Source of the DNA: Pedosphaera parvula Ellin514
GTDB taxonomy: Bacteria; Verrucomicrobiota; Verrucomicrobiia; Limisphaerales; Pedosphaeraceae
Reading direction: 5' to 3'
DNA: 64,000 bases
Assembly (NCBI RefSeq): GCF_000172555.1
Contig: NZ_ABOX02000007.1
Coordinates: forward strand, 124,001 to 188,000
The notes below the pieces were generated by a model. That model had not been told where the DNA came from. It did not search any database and worked only from the letters and a program-made list of their open reading frames with translations. The position numbers were made by a program, and so were the translations under genes. Positions within the stretch are counted from its first letter, which is position 1, and each line of letters opens with the position of its first letter. Below, in pieces: positions 1 through 8,467 of the stretch.

Positions 1-227
1 GCCTCTGGGCTTCCCCGGAAAAAATCTGGGATCGGGTGCGAAGTCAAACTCATCGCCCCCTGCTCCGCGAGGCCGATCCTCTCGGCAAAATTCGGCAACT
101 TCTCGCCGCTCGCGAACCATTTTATAAAGAGGCGGACGTGCTCTTGAACACCGAAGTCCGCTGCCTTAAGGAAGTTGCCCAACAGGTCTTGCATCAATTC
201 CAGCTTGCGAAAACGTTATATCGGTGA
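1..227 (+). CDS. aroK: Shikimate kinase, C-terminal part (5' end outside window)
   Basis: The reading frame is open from base 3 to the TGA at 225-227 and gives about 74 residues. The segment ASPEKIWDRV followed by THRPLL and DPLGKIRQLLAARE-FY matches the LID and C-terminal part of shikimate kinase, where the RPLL arginine contacts substrate. The enzyme phosphorylates shikimate with ATP in chorismate synthesis in the cytoplasm. The P-loop would lie upstream and is not seen. The stop overlaps the GTG start of queG by 4 bases, so the two are probably co-transcribed. The family call rests on the C-terminal third only. Confidence 0.75.
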   Translation, partial: LWASPEKIWDRVRSQTHRPLLREADPLGKIRQLLAAREPFYKEADVLLNTEVRCLKEVAQQVLHQFQLAKTLYR

Positions 228-1246
228 AGACGGATATCCAAAAGCGGGCGAAGGAACTTGAATTTGACGATTGTCGGATGACCTCTGCCGCCCCCCCCGC
301 AACTGCCGAACTGTTTCAACGCTGGCTTGCAGCCGGAAAACACGGCGGAATGAGCTGGCTCGAGCGCAACGCCCACAAACGCATAGACCCCCAACAGGTG
401 CTCGCGAATGCTAAAAGCATCATCACTCTCGCTGTCTCCTACTCGCCATGCTCAGTCCTCAATCCGCCACGTTCAACCGGTTTGATCGCCCGCTATGCTC
501 GCTTCGCCGACTACCACGACGTTTTGGCCGGCCGCCTCAAGGCGCTCACCGACTTCCTGAACCAACTCGCTGGCGAAGGCACCCGCTCACTCTGGTATGT
601 GGACACAGGCCCTCTTTTGGAACGCGATATCGCCCAACGCTCCGGCCTCGGTTTCGTTGGCAAGCACACCAACATCATCAGCCGCCGGCTCGGTAACTGG
701 ATTTTCCTTTCAGAAATCATCACCACACTCGAACTGGCTCCTGACACCCCGGAACATAATCGCTGCGGTTCCTGCACGCGGTGCCTGACCGCCTGCCCAA
801 CCAATGCCATTACTGCCCCATTCCAACTCGATGCCCGCCGTTGCATTTCCTATTTAACCATCGAACTCAAAGGCTCCATCCCCGTAGAGCTTCGTCCTCT
901 CATCGGCAATCGCATTTATGGCTGTGACGATTGCCTCGCCGCGTGCCCATGGAATCGCTTCGCCCAGGAAGGCAGCATGATGAAACCCCATGCCCGACCT
1001 GATCTGGCCACGCCCGATCTGATTGAACTCCTTTCATTGGATGACACCGCCTTCAAACAACGCTTTGCCGGCACTCCCATGCTCCGCACCAAACGTCGCG
1101 GCATCCTCCGCAACGTCTGTGTCGCCTTGGGCAACATCGGCGACGATTCCGCCCTCCCTGTCCTCGAACACGCCGCTCAAGACACCGATCCCATTATCGC
1201 CGAACACGCCCAATGGGCCATGGAACAAATCCGCCAACGTGAATAA
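224..1246 (+). CDS. queG: Epoxyqueuosine reductase QueG
   Basis: 340 residues, normal for QueG. It reduces epoxyqueuosine to queuosine in the anticodon of Asp, Asn, His and Tyr tRNAs, using cobalamin and two [4Fe-4S] clusters in the cytoplasm. The N-terminal cobalamin-binding half contains VDTGPLLERDIA, whose Asp is the proposed proton donor. The ferredoxin-like part carries CGSCTRCLTACP (about 184-195) and CDDCLAACPWN (about 234-244). The C-terminal 60 residues look like a HEAT-type repeat (RRGILRNVCVALGNIGD). The GTG start overlaps the upstream stop by 4 bases (GTGA), supporting this start. No other queuosine gene is in the window. Confidence 0.95.
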   Translation: MKTDIQKRAKELEFDDCRMTSAAPPATAELFQRWLAAGKHGGMSWLERNAHKRIDPQQVLANAKSIITLAVSYSPCSVLNPPRSTGLIARYARFADYHDVLAGRLKALTDFLNQLAGEGTRSLWYVDTGPLLERDIAQRSGLGFVGKHTNIISRRLGNWIFLSEIITTLELAPDTPEHNRCGSCTRCLTACPTNAITAPFQLDARRCISYLTIELKGSIPVELRPLIGNRIYGCDDCLAACPWNRFAQEGSMMKPHARPDLATPDLIELLSLDDTAFKQRFAGTPMLRTKRRGILRNVCVALGNIGDDSALPVLEHAAQDTDPIIAEHAQWAMEQIRQRE

Positions 1247-1343
1247 ATGCGCGCTCAGGCAGCTATTATTTAAGGAGAGATCAGACGCCACTGACCAGTG
1301 AGCGAGTATGGCATATGTGTAAAAACAGATTGGTATAACAAAA

Positions 1344-1365
1344 AGCCCGGACATGCGTCCGGGCT
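1344..1365 (-). terminator. Rho-independent terminator of respiratory module 1
   Basis: A perfect 9-bp inverted repeat, AGCCCGGAC / GTCCGGGCT, with a 4-base loop. Read on the minus strand it is followed directly by TTTTTGTT. It lies 25 bases beyond the stop of the last gene of the minus-strand operon and faces queG on the other strand, so it should end the module 1 transcript. Confidence 0.8.
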
Positions 1366-1389
1366 GATAAATCGTTATGGAACTTAATC

Positions 1390-2004
1390 CTATCTGTCCG
1401 GGATGGGTTGGAGCTCAGGGCTGGTATAAGCATCGCCCTTCTGCGCGGTTGCTTCTCTGATCGCTTTCACTTCTTCCGGTTTGACTGGGCCCGCTTTATT
1501 TCCCCAAGCTTGTCTGACGTAAGTGATCACATTGGCAATATCTTCATCTTTCAAGCTATCCCGCCAGGGAACCATCACGTTGTTAAATTGAGCGCCTTTC
1601 ACTTCGACCGGCCCTTGAAAACCATTTAGCACAATCCGGATGATACGGTCAGTCTTCGGTGCCAGCACCCATTCTGATCCCGCCAATGGAGGAAACTGGC
1701 CTGCAACGCCAAGACCATTAGCCTGATGGCAGGGGGAACAGCTTAGGTTGAAAACCTTTTCACCTTTTTTAATCGCATCACCACCGGCAGAGACAGGTTG
1801 TGCATCATCAACTTCCTTGAATGAGGCAAAAGGTGGATAAACTTTGGGATTAAATCCACCAGCATGATTGTTGAGATAAATCATTGCGCAATACAACAAC
1901 ACGGCCAGCAAAACGAACAAAGCCACCGGGGCCGGAGATCGTTCCGCTTTCGGCTCTGCCTCTTCCACTGTTCTGGACAAAGGTTTCTTAGGTTCAGGAC
2001 TCAT
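1390..2004 (-). CDS. Membrane-anchored monohaem cytochrome c, last gene of module 1
   Basis: 204 residues. One N-terminal membrane segment (about 25-45, PVALFVLLAVLLYCAMIYL) anchors a periplasmic class I cytochrome c domain with one haem motif, CSPCH (about 89-93), and a likely Met ligand in NNVMVPW. The gene overlaps the ccoO-like gene by 4 bases (ATGA). It occupies the place of CcoP in a cbb3 operon, but CcoP normally has two haems and this has one. Its job is probably to carry electrons within or away from the ACIII/CcoNO-like assembly. The family is clear; the redox partner is inferred. Confidence 0.85.
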   Translation of the reverse strand: MSPEPKKPLSRTVEEAEPKAERSPAPVALFVLLAVLLYCAMIYLNNHAGGFNPKVYPPFASFKEVDDAQPVSAGGDAIKKGEKVFNLSCSPCHQANGLGVAGQFPPLAGSEWVLAPKTDRIIRIVLNGFQGPVEVKGAQFNNVMVPWRDSLKDEDIANVITYVRQAWGNKAGPVKPEEVKAIREATAQKGDAYTSPELQPIPDR

Positions 2005-2726
2005 TTTGCGGGAAGATTGGTTGACGCACTGTTCGTGGCTACAGGCGCAGCGTTCGTGCCCGAAGGAGCATTGGTTCCAGCTTCTGCGGGCGGACGATTG
2101 GTCAATGGCGGCGCTTCAAACAGGATTCCTTCGGAATGCAGGCTTTGGAGGTAGGAAACCAGCACTTTTGCCTCTGCGGTTGGAACAATTTCATAATCAG
2201 CGGGAATATTATCCAATTGTAGCGCGTCAACCGACCGCTTCTCGCCAAACTTCAGCTTGCGTTTCTCAAACAGGAAACGGTACGGTGGCATGGTTGAACC
2301 CGGCGACACCAACTGTGGATTGTAAAGATGTCTCAGTTGCCAGGCTGCATCCGGATTCCGCAAACCAATGTTCGTTAAATCGGGTCCGATTCGCTGAGAA
2401 CCAAGCATCACGGGCTGTGCAAAAAGATAATCCTGCGCCACGCTTTGCACTTTGCTCTGGCGACCATCCCAGCCAAAACGCTCATCGGCGCCAAATCCAA
2501 TTGGGCGCACCTGCTGGCTGTGGCAATAAAAGCATCCATTGGCGCGGTAAATAGACTCACCCTGGACTGCTTGACCGGCAGGACGCGGCGGATATGGCTG
2601 ACCGGTGTTCGCAGCTTCCACCTGTTGCTGCCGTCCAATCTGTAACTGCGGCATGAGAACAAACCCAAACCACGAAGTGGCCAATGCGAAAAATGTCCCC
2701 AGAAATAAGAGCGGACCTAAATTCAT
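2001..2726 (-). CDS. ccoO: CcoO-like monohaem cytochrome c subunit (cbb3 subunit II type)
   Basis: 241 residues with an N-terminal membrane anchor (about 5-27) and a periplasmic haem c domain. The features expected of CcoO/FixO are present: NGCFYCHSQQVRP (about 64-76) with the CxxCH site, IGPDLTNIG, and PGSTMPPYRFL with the axial Met. In cbb3 oxidases CcoO relays electrons from CcoP to CcoN. Here the haem site is intact although the neighbouring CcoN-like subunit has no metal ligands. The C-terminus after about 200 is a Pro/Ala/Thr/Asn-rich tail. The start overlaps the CcoN-like stop (ATGA) and its own stop overlaps the next start, so translation is coupled. Confidence 0.9.
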   Translation of the reverse strand: MNLGPLLFLGTFFALATSWFGFVLMPQLQIGRQQQVEAANTGQPYPPRPAGQAVQGESIYRANGCFYCHSQQVRPIGFGADERFGWDGRQSKVQSVAQDYLFAQPVMLGSQRIGPDLTNIGLRNPDAAWQLRHLYNPQLVSPGSTMPPYRFLFEKRKLKFGEKRSVDALQLDNIPADYEIVPTAEAKVLVSYLQSLHSEGILFEAPPLTNRPPAEAGTNAPSGTNAAPVATNSASTNLPAK

Positions 2727-4192
2727 GATCTTACCCCCGCTGTCTTGGTGTTCGCGACCATTGCCGCAGTATAACCAGTCCGCCCAACCCGAACTAAAAT
2801 GCCGATAAGATTCACAAGGAAAAGAAGGTTAGCGATGGCCATGAGCATATCCCCCATTGTGCTCGCTCGAATAAAAGGAATCGTCCCTTTTGCTATCTCG
2901 AGGAAAGAACTTGTAGCGTGAGCATCGCTTAACCCGCTGCCTTGCTGCACGCCACCCGCTGCCAAGGCAACTGCATAAACAATCACTCCCAAGGCAGCCA
3001 GCCAGAAATGAGCTTTGATCTTTCCAGCACAAACTTCAACTTGAAGCAGCTTCCCTGAGATAAAATAAACGGCACCAAACATTGTCATGGCAAAAAAACC
3101 GTAAATCATCAATTGAGACTGCGCTGGAAGAAACCAGGTAAAATTGAGAATCTCGCTTCCCTTCGACACACAAAGGATGGCTCCAGCCAGTGACGCCACC
3201 ACGTAAGCAAAACCTCCGAAAACTATAAACTTGATAAGATTGCCTCCCGCAGGCTTTTGTGCGCTTCCTGAAATGCTTTTCCACACGTTTACGGCTACCC
3301 CGGCAACGGCCACGAGCGAAATCATCACCGCTGCGCCGCTCAATGCTGGAATCCATCTCGGCAAGGGACTTGCATTTGGAATGCCACCCCATGACCCAAA
3401 AATAGCCAATATCCAGAAGATAAACACGCCCAGGTAGTGACTATAAAGTGCACGTCCGGTTATCTTTGGGATGAAATAAAAAACGGCTGCCAATCCGGTG
3501 AAGCCAAGCCAGATGGTGGTCAGATTATTGATGTACCACCAATCAATTACTGCCTGCATCACTCCGCGAACAGGATGAACCAGCAACAAAAGCTGTGCGG
3601 TGGAGTAAATCCAAGGAAACCACAAAATCGCGGCTGCCAGCAGCCACTGTGAAATATAGAGACTACGTTCACGCCGAAGATGGAATGTTACAATGGCCCC
3701 AAGTCCCATCGACAAGTAACCAACAAACAACAGGGCTGAGGAATATCGTGGAAATTCCAGCCACTCAAAACCGGCGCTGTCACCATAAAAAATCGCCCCA
3801 ATACCTAAAGTCATTCCGATATTCCATAGAATTGCGCCCAGCACAATCACTGGAGTCATCGCCAGCCGAGTGCGTCCCAAATGGCTCAACATCCACAGAC
3901 CCACTCCCAATCCAGCCTGAATCGCAAAACCATAAACCAAGGCATTCAATGCTGCAGGATGCATGCGACCGTAAGTCATCGCTGCAGTATCTCCCAACAT
4001 GCTCGCCTTATGGAAAGTCATTGAGGCAATGATTCCGAAGACGGAAGACAATAATAACCAGACTGCAGCGCTCACGAAGAGCAGCATCACGGGCGGGCGG
4101 CAGGAGGCATCAATTTCCACGCCGGGCACTGCCGTGAGGGCATCACCATTGGAGGTGGAAATCGGTTGCTTTGTGGAAGGAGTTGCGCTCAT
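2723..4192 (-). CDS. CcoN-like membrane protein lacking all haem and CuB ligands
   Basis: 489 residues from ATG at 4192 (a TTG lies 3 bases further out) with about 12 hydrophobic segments. The fold is clearly cbb3 subunit I: GRMHPAALNALVYGF, WWYINNLTTIW, FYFIPK and NFTWFLPAQSQLMIYGF align with the CcoN segments GRxRPxHxxA, WWYGHNAVGF, YYFxPK and TDWTIGHVHSGALGW. Every ligand is changed: haem b His to Ala (about 81), first CuB His to Asn (222), the CuB His-His pair is absent from WGGIPNASPLPRW (268-280), and the haem b3 and second haem b His become Ala (357) and Ser (359). By this comparison it cannot bind haem b, haem b3 or CuB in the usual way. The sequence is otherwise intact and operon-embedded, so it is probably functional as a scaffold, ion path or quinol-linked module. 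That role is inference. Confidence 0.88.
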   Translation of the reverse strand: MSATPSTKQPISTSNGDALTAVPGVEIDASCRPPVMLLFVSAAVWLLLSSVFGIIASMTFHKASMLGDTAAMTYGRMHPAALNALVYGFAIQAGLGVGLWMLSHLGRTRLAMTPVIVLGAILWNIGMTLGIGAIFYGDSAGFEWLEFPRYSSALLFVGYLSMGLGAIVTFHLRRERSLYISQWLLAAAILWFPWIYSTAQLLLLVHPVRGVMQAVIDWWYINNLTTIWLGFTGLAAVFYFIPKITGRALYSHYLGVFIFWILAIFGSWGGIPNASPLPRWIPALSGAAVMISLVAVAGVAVNVWKSISGSAQKPAGGNLIKFIVFGGFAYVVASLAGAILCVSKGSEILNFTWFLPAQSQLMIYGFFAMTMFGAVYFISGKLLQVEVCAGKIKAHFWLAALGVIVYAVALAAGGVQQGSGLSDAHATSSFLEIAKGTIPFIRASTMGDMLMAIANLLFLVNLIGILVRVGRTGYTAAMVANTKTAGVRS

Positions 4193-4207
4193 CAAAACTG
4201 AGGCTGA

Positions 4208-4612
4208 TTATTCAAACTGGCTGGGTTTTTCCGGTGCTTTGGGTGCAGGTGCCGTCGCCTTTTCCACACGGGCAATCAAATTCGAACGGGCCGCTGCCGG
4301 ATTCTGCCAAAGTTTCAAGGCCAGTTCCATGGAACGACCCGGCCCACCGGATTCCTTGTCCATCATTGGCAAACGCACCACACCTCTGGCTTGATCCTGC
4401 CAACCATAGGTTGAAAGGGCATCCACATTCGCCGAACGAAGTTCCGTCAGGGCCTTCTTACGCTCAGTCGCCCGCTCTGCTCCGAGTGGCTCAGGCCGGG
4501 TATAACTGATCATCACCCAGACAAGTCCACCCACAATTAAGAAAGCTCCAATGACTGCAATGGAATACGCAATGAGCGCGGAACCAGATTTTACTCGACG
4601 TAATTCACTCAC
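4208..4612 (-). CDS. Small single-span membrane protein of the ACIII cluster
   Basis: 134 residues from a GTG that overlaps the actF stop (GTGAGTGA). One membrane segment (about 13-35, IAYSIAVIGAFLIVGGLVW) is followed by an outer domain with STYGWQDQARGVVRLPM. The same core (SYGWVDKKAGIVRIP) occurs in the protein at 19644-20147 of module 2, at the same place just after actF. The tail is Ala/Pro/Lys-rich. The conserved motif and position suggest an accessory or assembly subunit that joins ACIII to its partner. No established function is known to me. Confidence 0.78.
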   Translation of the reverse strand: MSELRRVKSGSALIAYSIAVIGAFLIVGGLVWVMISYTRPEPLGAERATERKKALTELRSANVDALSTYGWQDQARGVVRLPMMDKESGGPGRSMELALKLWQNPAAARSNLIARVEKATAPAPKAPEKPSQFE

Positions 4613-5885
4613 TTGTGACCTCCACTCTTATGATTAATGCCCCGGGCTGTGGCTGCTTCGACATACTCGTCCGCAGGAACCATGATGTCCTGGGATTCAG
4701 CAAAACGGGGATCCTGCTGCGGAACGATTGGATATTTGTAAAGATTCTTCACGAAAATTAATCCAAGGAATCCTCCGATAAATGCCATGGAACTCAAGTC
4801 CATCCAGCTTAGGTGGAAATTATTGGGATGCAGAGCCGGCATGATGTTGAATGACATATCGGCGAAATGCATCATCCACGCCCAGATGAACAGGGGAATC
4901 ATGACCGTTAACTTGAGTTTTACATCGATGCGCAGCAAAGTCAGAAACGGGACGAAAAAATGACCAAATATCATTAACTGACCGATGTACCACCAGGAGC
5001 CTCTTTCGCGGATCTTAAACCAAAAGATTTCCTCAGGCACGTTCGCATTCCATTGAATGAATATTGTGCGAAGGTCACATAGGCATAAAACACGGTGAAC
5101 GCGAAGAACACCGAACCCAGGAAGTAATAAGTCTTCTGATGAACGAAGCCCCGTAGCGGCCCCTGGCGTTGCAACAGAGCCGCGATGACATAAACGGTGG
5201 CCAACGTCATCCACATGCTACCAGCAAAATAATAAACCGGATACATCGTGGAGAACCACTCATGGAACAACGACTTCATCCACATGATGACCGCGAGAGT
5301 CAGTGTTATCGCGAACAGGAAGATCCCAAATGCCGAATACCTGCGCATTGTCCGGGTTTCACTCACAGCCCCGGTTTTGTCCTGCCTCAAAGACGCCCCG
5401 CGCAGCCCATGCGAGAGGAAATACCAAACCACGAAACAAAAGACTGCCACGAGATAGAAGCTGGAAATGGTAAACAGCGGAAACTTGGCCCTGGTCGATT
5501 GATCCGGCGCATGTTCCTTAAGCAACCTCACCCATTCGTAGATATTCGTCTTGTCGTGTGCCAAAGCCACGTTCAAGGCAATGGGAATAAATAACAACGC
5601 CATCCATGGAAGCAGGCAGGCAAGCTGTTCATAGATGCGACGGAGCGGCACCGACCAGGCGGCATCGAACAGATGGTGCAGCATTGTGAGACACAAACCT
5701 GCAAGCCCAATGCTCAAAAAGAACATGAAGGCGAGCAACCAGGAAAACACAAACTGCTTGATGTCCGTGAACGCGCCGATCAGCGAGAGCACCCCACCAA
5801 TCACAATCAAGATCACCGGCAGAACCCGCCATTTGGAAAAGTCGAGTGCTGCTGGTGTTTTATCAGAAGTTGTAGGCGAACTCAT
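4609..5885 (-). pseudogene. actF: ActF, ACIII quinol-binding-side membrane subunit, single-base frameshift
   Basis: ActF is a 10-helix integral subunit of alternative complex III, related to NrfD/ActC. The first part reads from ATG at 5885 through TFAQY and then leaves frame and stops near 4974. The sequence resumes in another frame with FIQWNANVPEEIFWF and runs to the stop at 4609. One T (coding strand) appears to be missing from the TATTTCATTCAATGG expected near 5059-5061, where ATATTCATTC is present. Restoring it gives about 425 residues, co-linear with the intact paralogue at 20137-21312. Both halves are well conserved, so a base-call error is as likely as a real lesion. Confidence 0.85.
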
Positions 5886-5888
5886 AAT

Positions 5889-6506
5889 CTACTTTTTCAA
5901 TGAAGCACGCAATGGTTCCGGCACATCGTCCAGTGTTCCCAATTTGCTTAACTGGAGGGACCGCAGATAGGCAACAATGGCCCAACGATCTTCCACGGTG
6001 ACATTGGCCCCATATGGCCCCATCAAATTCTTACCATAGGTAATCGTGTTGAAAATCTCTCCGTCCTGAAGTTCCACGATTCGTTTATCATGCAGATTTG
6101 CCACGATCGCCATGGCTCCGATTTTCTTGGTGATTCCATTGCCATCACCCTGCGCGCCATGGCATGGAGAACAGTTAATGTTAAAACGTTGCTGACCGCG
6201 TTCGAGCAACTGCAATGTGACTTTCACGGGCAGAACATCCACGTAGTTCGTTTTGCCCGCCACATGGCCGGTCGTGAAGGGAGTTGTCTCGTAAACATCA
6301 CCTTGGGCGATGGTTCCCGGGACTCCAACCTGCGAGCTTCTTCCATTCGCGAAAAAATTATTCGGAGTTTGTGGACGCAGTTTTGGCTGACGATCCATGT
6401 CTGGAAAGATTTCGATCGGCGGCTTGCGGGAGGTGGCGCCGCGCTTGCCAGCAATGGCAAACACCGCAACCGAACATAAAACAAGAATTAGCAGGAAGTA
6501 ACGCAT
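5889..6506 (-). CDS. actE: ActE, ACIII monohaem cytochrome c subunit
   Basis: 205 residues with an N-terminal hydrophobic export or anchor segment (about 3-18) and one class I cytochrome c domain carrying CSPCHGAQGDGNG (about 112-124). The domain is preceded by TTPFTTGHVAGKTNYVDVLPVKVT and LLERGQQRFNINC, as is usual for ActE. The likely Met ligand is in GKNLMGPYGANV. It accepts electrons from ActA and passes them to the terminal partner on the periplasmic side. It lies directly between actD (no gap) and actF (3-base gap). Confidence 0.9.
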   Translation of the reverse strand: MRYFLLILVLCSVAVFAIAGKRGATSRKPPIEIFPDMDRQPKLRPQTPNNFFANGRSSQVGVPGTIAQGDVYETTPFTTGHVAGKTNYVDVLPVKVTLQLLERGQQRFNINCSPCHGAQGDGNGITKKIGAMAIVANLHDKRIVELQDGEIFNTITYGKNLMGPYGANVTVEDRWAIVAYLRSLQLSKLGTLDDVPEPLRASLKK

Positions 6507-7046
6507 TTATTCCTCCACCAATTCGATGTGCTTGCTGTCGAAAGATTCAAGCAGCTTGCGGGTTTCGGTTTCAGAGTATTTAGGATCGCTGGTTTCAATC
6601 ACAAGAAAGTAACGGTCATGCGTGACTAACGCGAAACGTCGATTTTTGAGCAACGGATGATATAACCGTGGCAGGCGATTCAGGAACATCATGCCTCCCA
6701 ATGCTCCAAACGCACCTAAAAGAATCGTGAGTTCGTATGAAGGGGGAAAAGCGCTGAAAGGGCTGAACATCGGTTTGCCACCCACGATAATCGGATAATC
6801 AACAGCGTTCATCCACCAGATCATGAGCATGCCTGTGGTGTAACCTGTCACACCTCCAAAGAAGGAGAACCATCCGACCTTTGAATTTTTGATACCCATC
6901 GCGTGATCCATGCCATGGATGGGGAACGGAGTGAACACATCCCACTTGCGGAAGCCCGTATCCCGGACCTTCTCCGCTGCATGCATGATTGCAGCCGGGG
7001 TTTCAAATTCGGCAATGATGCCGTAAACTTTAGGATTCTCAGCCAT
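6507..7046 (-). CDS. actD: ActD, ACIII membrane subunit (DUF3341)
   Basis: 179 residues, the usual length for ActD. It opens with YGIIAEFETPAAIMHAAEKVRDTGFRK-WDVFTPFPIHGMDHAMG, here given in part, which is the DUF3341 signature. Two membrane hairpin segments follow (about 58-80 and 100-125), then NRLPRLYHPLLKNRRFALVTHDRYFLVIE. ActD packs against ActB and ActC without cofactors. The paralogue at 21887-22426 has the same plan. The start overlaps the actC stop by one base. Confidence 0.93.
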   Translation of the reverse strand: MAENPKVYGIIAEFETPAAIMHAAEKVRDTGFRKWDVFTPFPIHGMDHAMGIKNSKVGWFSFFGGVTGYTTGMLMIWWMNAVDYPIIVGGKPMFSPFSAFPPSYELTILLGAFGALGGMMFLNRLPRLYHPLLKNRRFALVTHDRYFLVIETSDPKYSETETRKLLESFDSKHIELVEE

Positions 7047-8467
7047 TAGTGATGTCCTCCGTCTTTGGCTCCGCCGAGCGGATGATGAGGATCAGCCTGA
7101 GGTGTGATCCCCTTAACTTCCGAGATCGCAATGATCGGCAGGAAACGCAGGAATAAAAGGAACAAGGTAAAGAACAGACCGAAAGTTCCCAGGTAGGTTA
7201 GAATGTCAACCCACGTGGGCTTGAACCAGGACCAGTTCGAAGGCAGGAAATCGCGATGAAGCGAGATGACAACGATGACGAACCGCTCAAACCACATGCC
7301 AATGTTCACGAAAATGGACAGGATAAACACGATCAACATATTTTGCCGAATCTTCCTGAACCAGAAGAACTGAGGTACCACAACGTTGCAAATGATCATC
7401 GTCCAATAAGCCCAGGCATAATGACCGAAGGCACGGTTGATGAAGGCGTAGCGCTCATACTCGTTACCGCTATACCAGGCAATGAAGAACTCCATGCCGT
7501 AAGCATAACCAACAATCGAACCCGTTGCCAAAGTCACTTTGCACATCAATTCGACGTGACGAACAGTGATAATGTCCTGCAAGTGGAGCAAACGGCGCAA
7601 TGGCACCAACAAGGTCAGCACCATACCAAAGCCGGAGAACACGGCGCCAGCCACGAAGTAGGGCGGAAAGATGGTGGTATGCCAGCCGGGCAACTGTGAA
7701 ACTGAGAAGTCCAATGACACGATTGAGTGCACGGAAAGCACGAGCGGTGTCGAGAGACCGGCAAGAATCAAATAAGCCTTTTCATAGTTACTCCAGTGCC
7801 GGTTGGAACCAGTCCAGCCCAGGGAGAACAAACCATAGAAAAACTTGCGAATCTTTGTCTGTGCTCGATCGCGGTACACTGCCAGGTCAGGGATCAATCC
7901 CATGTACCAGAACAGCAATGAAACAGTGAAGTAGGTTGACACGGCGAACACGTCCCACATCAAAGGTGAACGGAATTGAGGCCAGATTCCGTTTTGATTC
8001 GGAATTGGAAACAACCACCAACCGAGCCACACACGACCAATATGGATGAGCGGAAAAATACCCGCGCACATAACGGCGAAAATGGTCATCGCTTCAGCCG
8101 CGCGATTGATCGAAGTACGCCAGCGTTGGCGCAAAAGAAACAAAATTGCAGAGATGAGTGTTCCGGCGTGACCGATACCGATCCACCAGACGAAGTTGAT
8201 GATTGCCCATCCCCACATGACTGGATGACCCGGGCCCCAGACACCCACGCCCACCGAGATCAAATAGGCGATCATGCTGAAACAGGTGACCATCAAGATC
8301 ACGCTGGGCACCATCGAAGCCCACCACCACCAGGGAATCTTCCCCTCACCCACCCCGGCGATGGCATCGGAAATCCAGCCGATCGACCGGCGATTTCCCA
8401 CCAATGGGATACGCCTCAATTCGGCAGGTGGGGCCTTAACTTCAATATTCGACAACATGTCAGCCAT
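7046..8467 (-). CDS. actC: ActC, ACIII NrfD-type membrane subunit
   Basis: 473 residues, about ten membrane helices, NrfD/PsrC family. ActC forms the quinol-oxidising membrane module together with the iron-sulfur part of ActB. Conserved segments include [24 protein letters not shown] (cited in part), [33 protein letters not shown] and [20 protein letters not shown]. The C-terminus is His-rich ([15 protein letters not shown]). The 3' end overlaps actD by one base and the start overlaps the actB stop by one base. This intact copy is the reference for the frameshifted copy at 22423-23839. Confidence 0.95.
   Translation of the reverse strand: MADMLSNIEVKAPPAELRRIPLVGNRRSIGWISDAIAGVGEGKIPWWWWASMVPSVILMVTCFSMIAYLISVGVGVWGPGHPVMWGWAIINFVWWIGIGHAGTLISAILFLLRQRWRTSINRAAEAMTIFAVMCAGIFPLIHIGRVWLGWWLFPIPNQNGIWPQFRSPLMWDVFAVSTYFTVSLLFWYMGLIPDLAVYRDRAQTKIRKFFYGLFSLGWTGSNRHWSNYEKAYLILAGLSTPLVLSVHSIVSLDFSVSQLPGWHTTIFPPYFVAGAVFSGFGMVLTLLVPLRRLLHLQDIITVRHVELMCKVTLATGSIVGYAYGMEFFIAWYSGNEYERYAFINRAFGHYAWAYWTMIICNVVVPQFFWFRKIRQNMLIVFILSIFVNIGMWFERFVIVVISLHRDFLPSNWSWFKPTWVDILTYLGTFGLFFTLFLLFLRFLPIIAISEVKGITPQADPHHPLGGAKDGGHH

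Noticed and set aside
4974-5885. Programmed frameshifting in actF
   Set aside because: No slippery heptamer with a following structure is evident at the joint, and the paralogue reads through in one frame.
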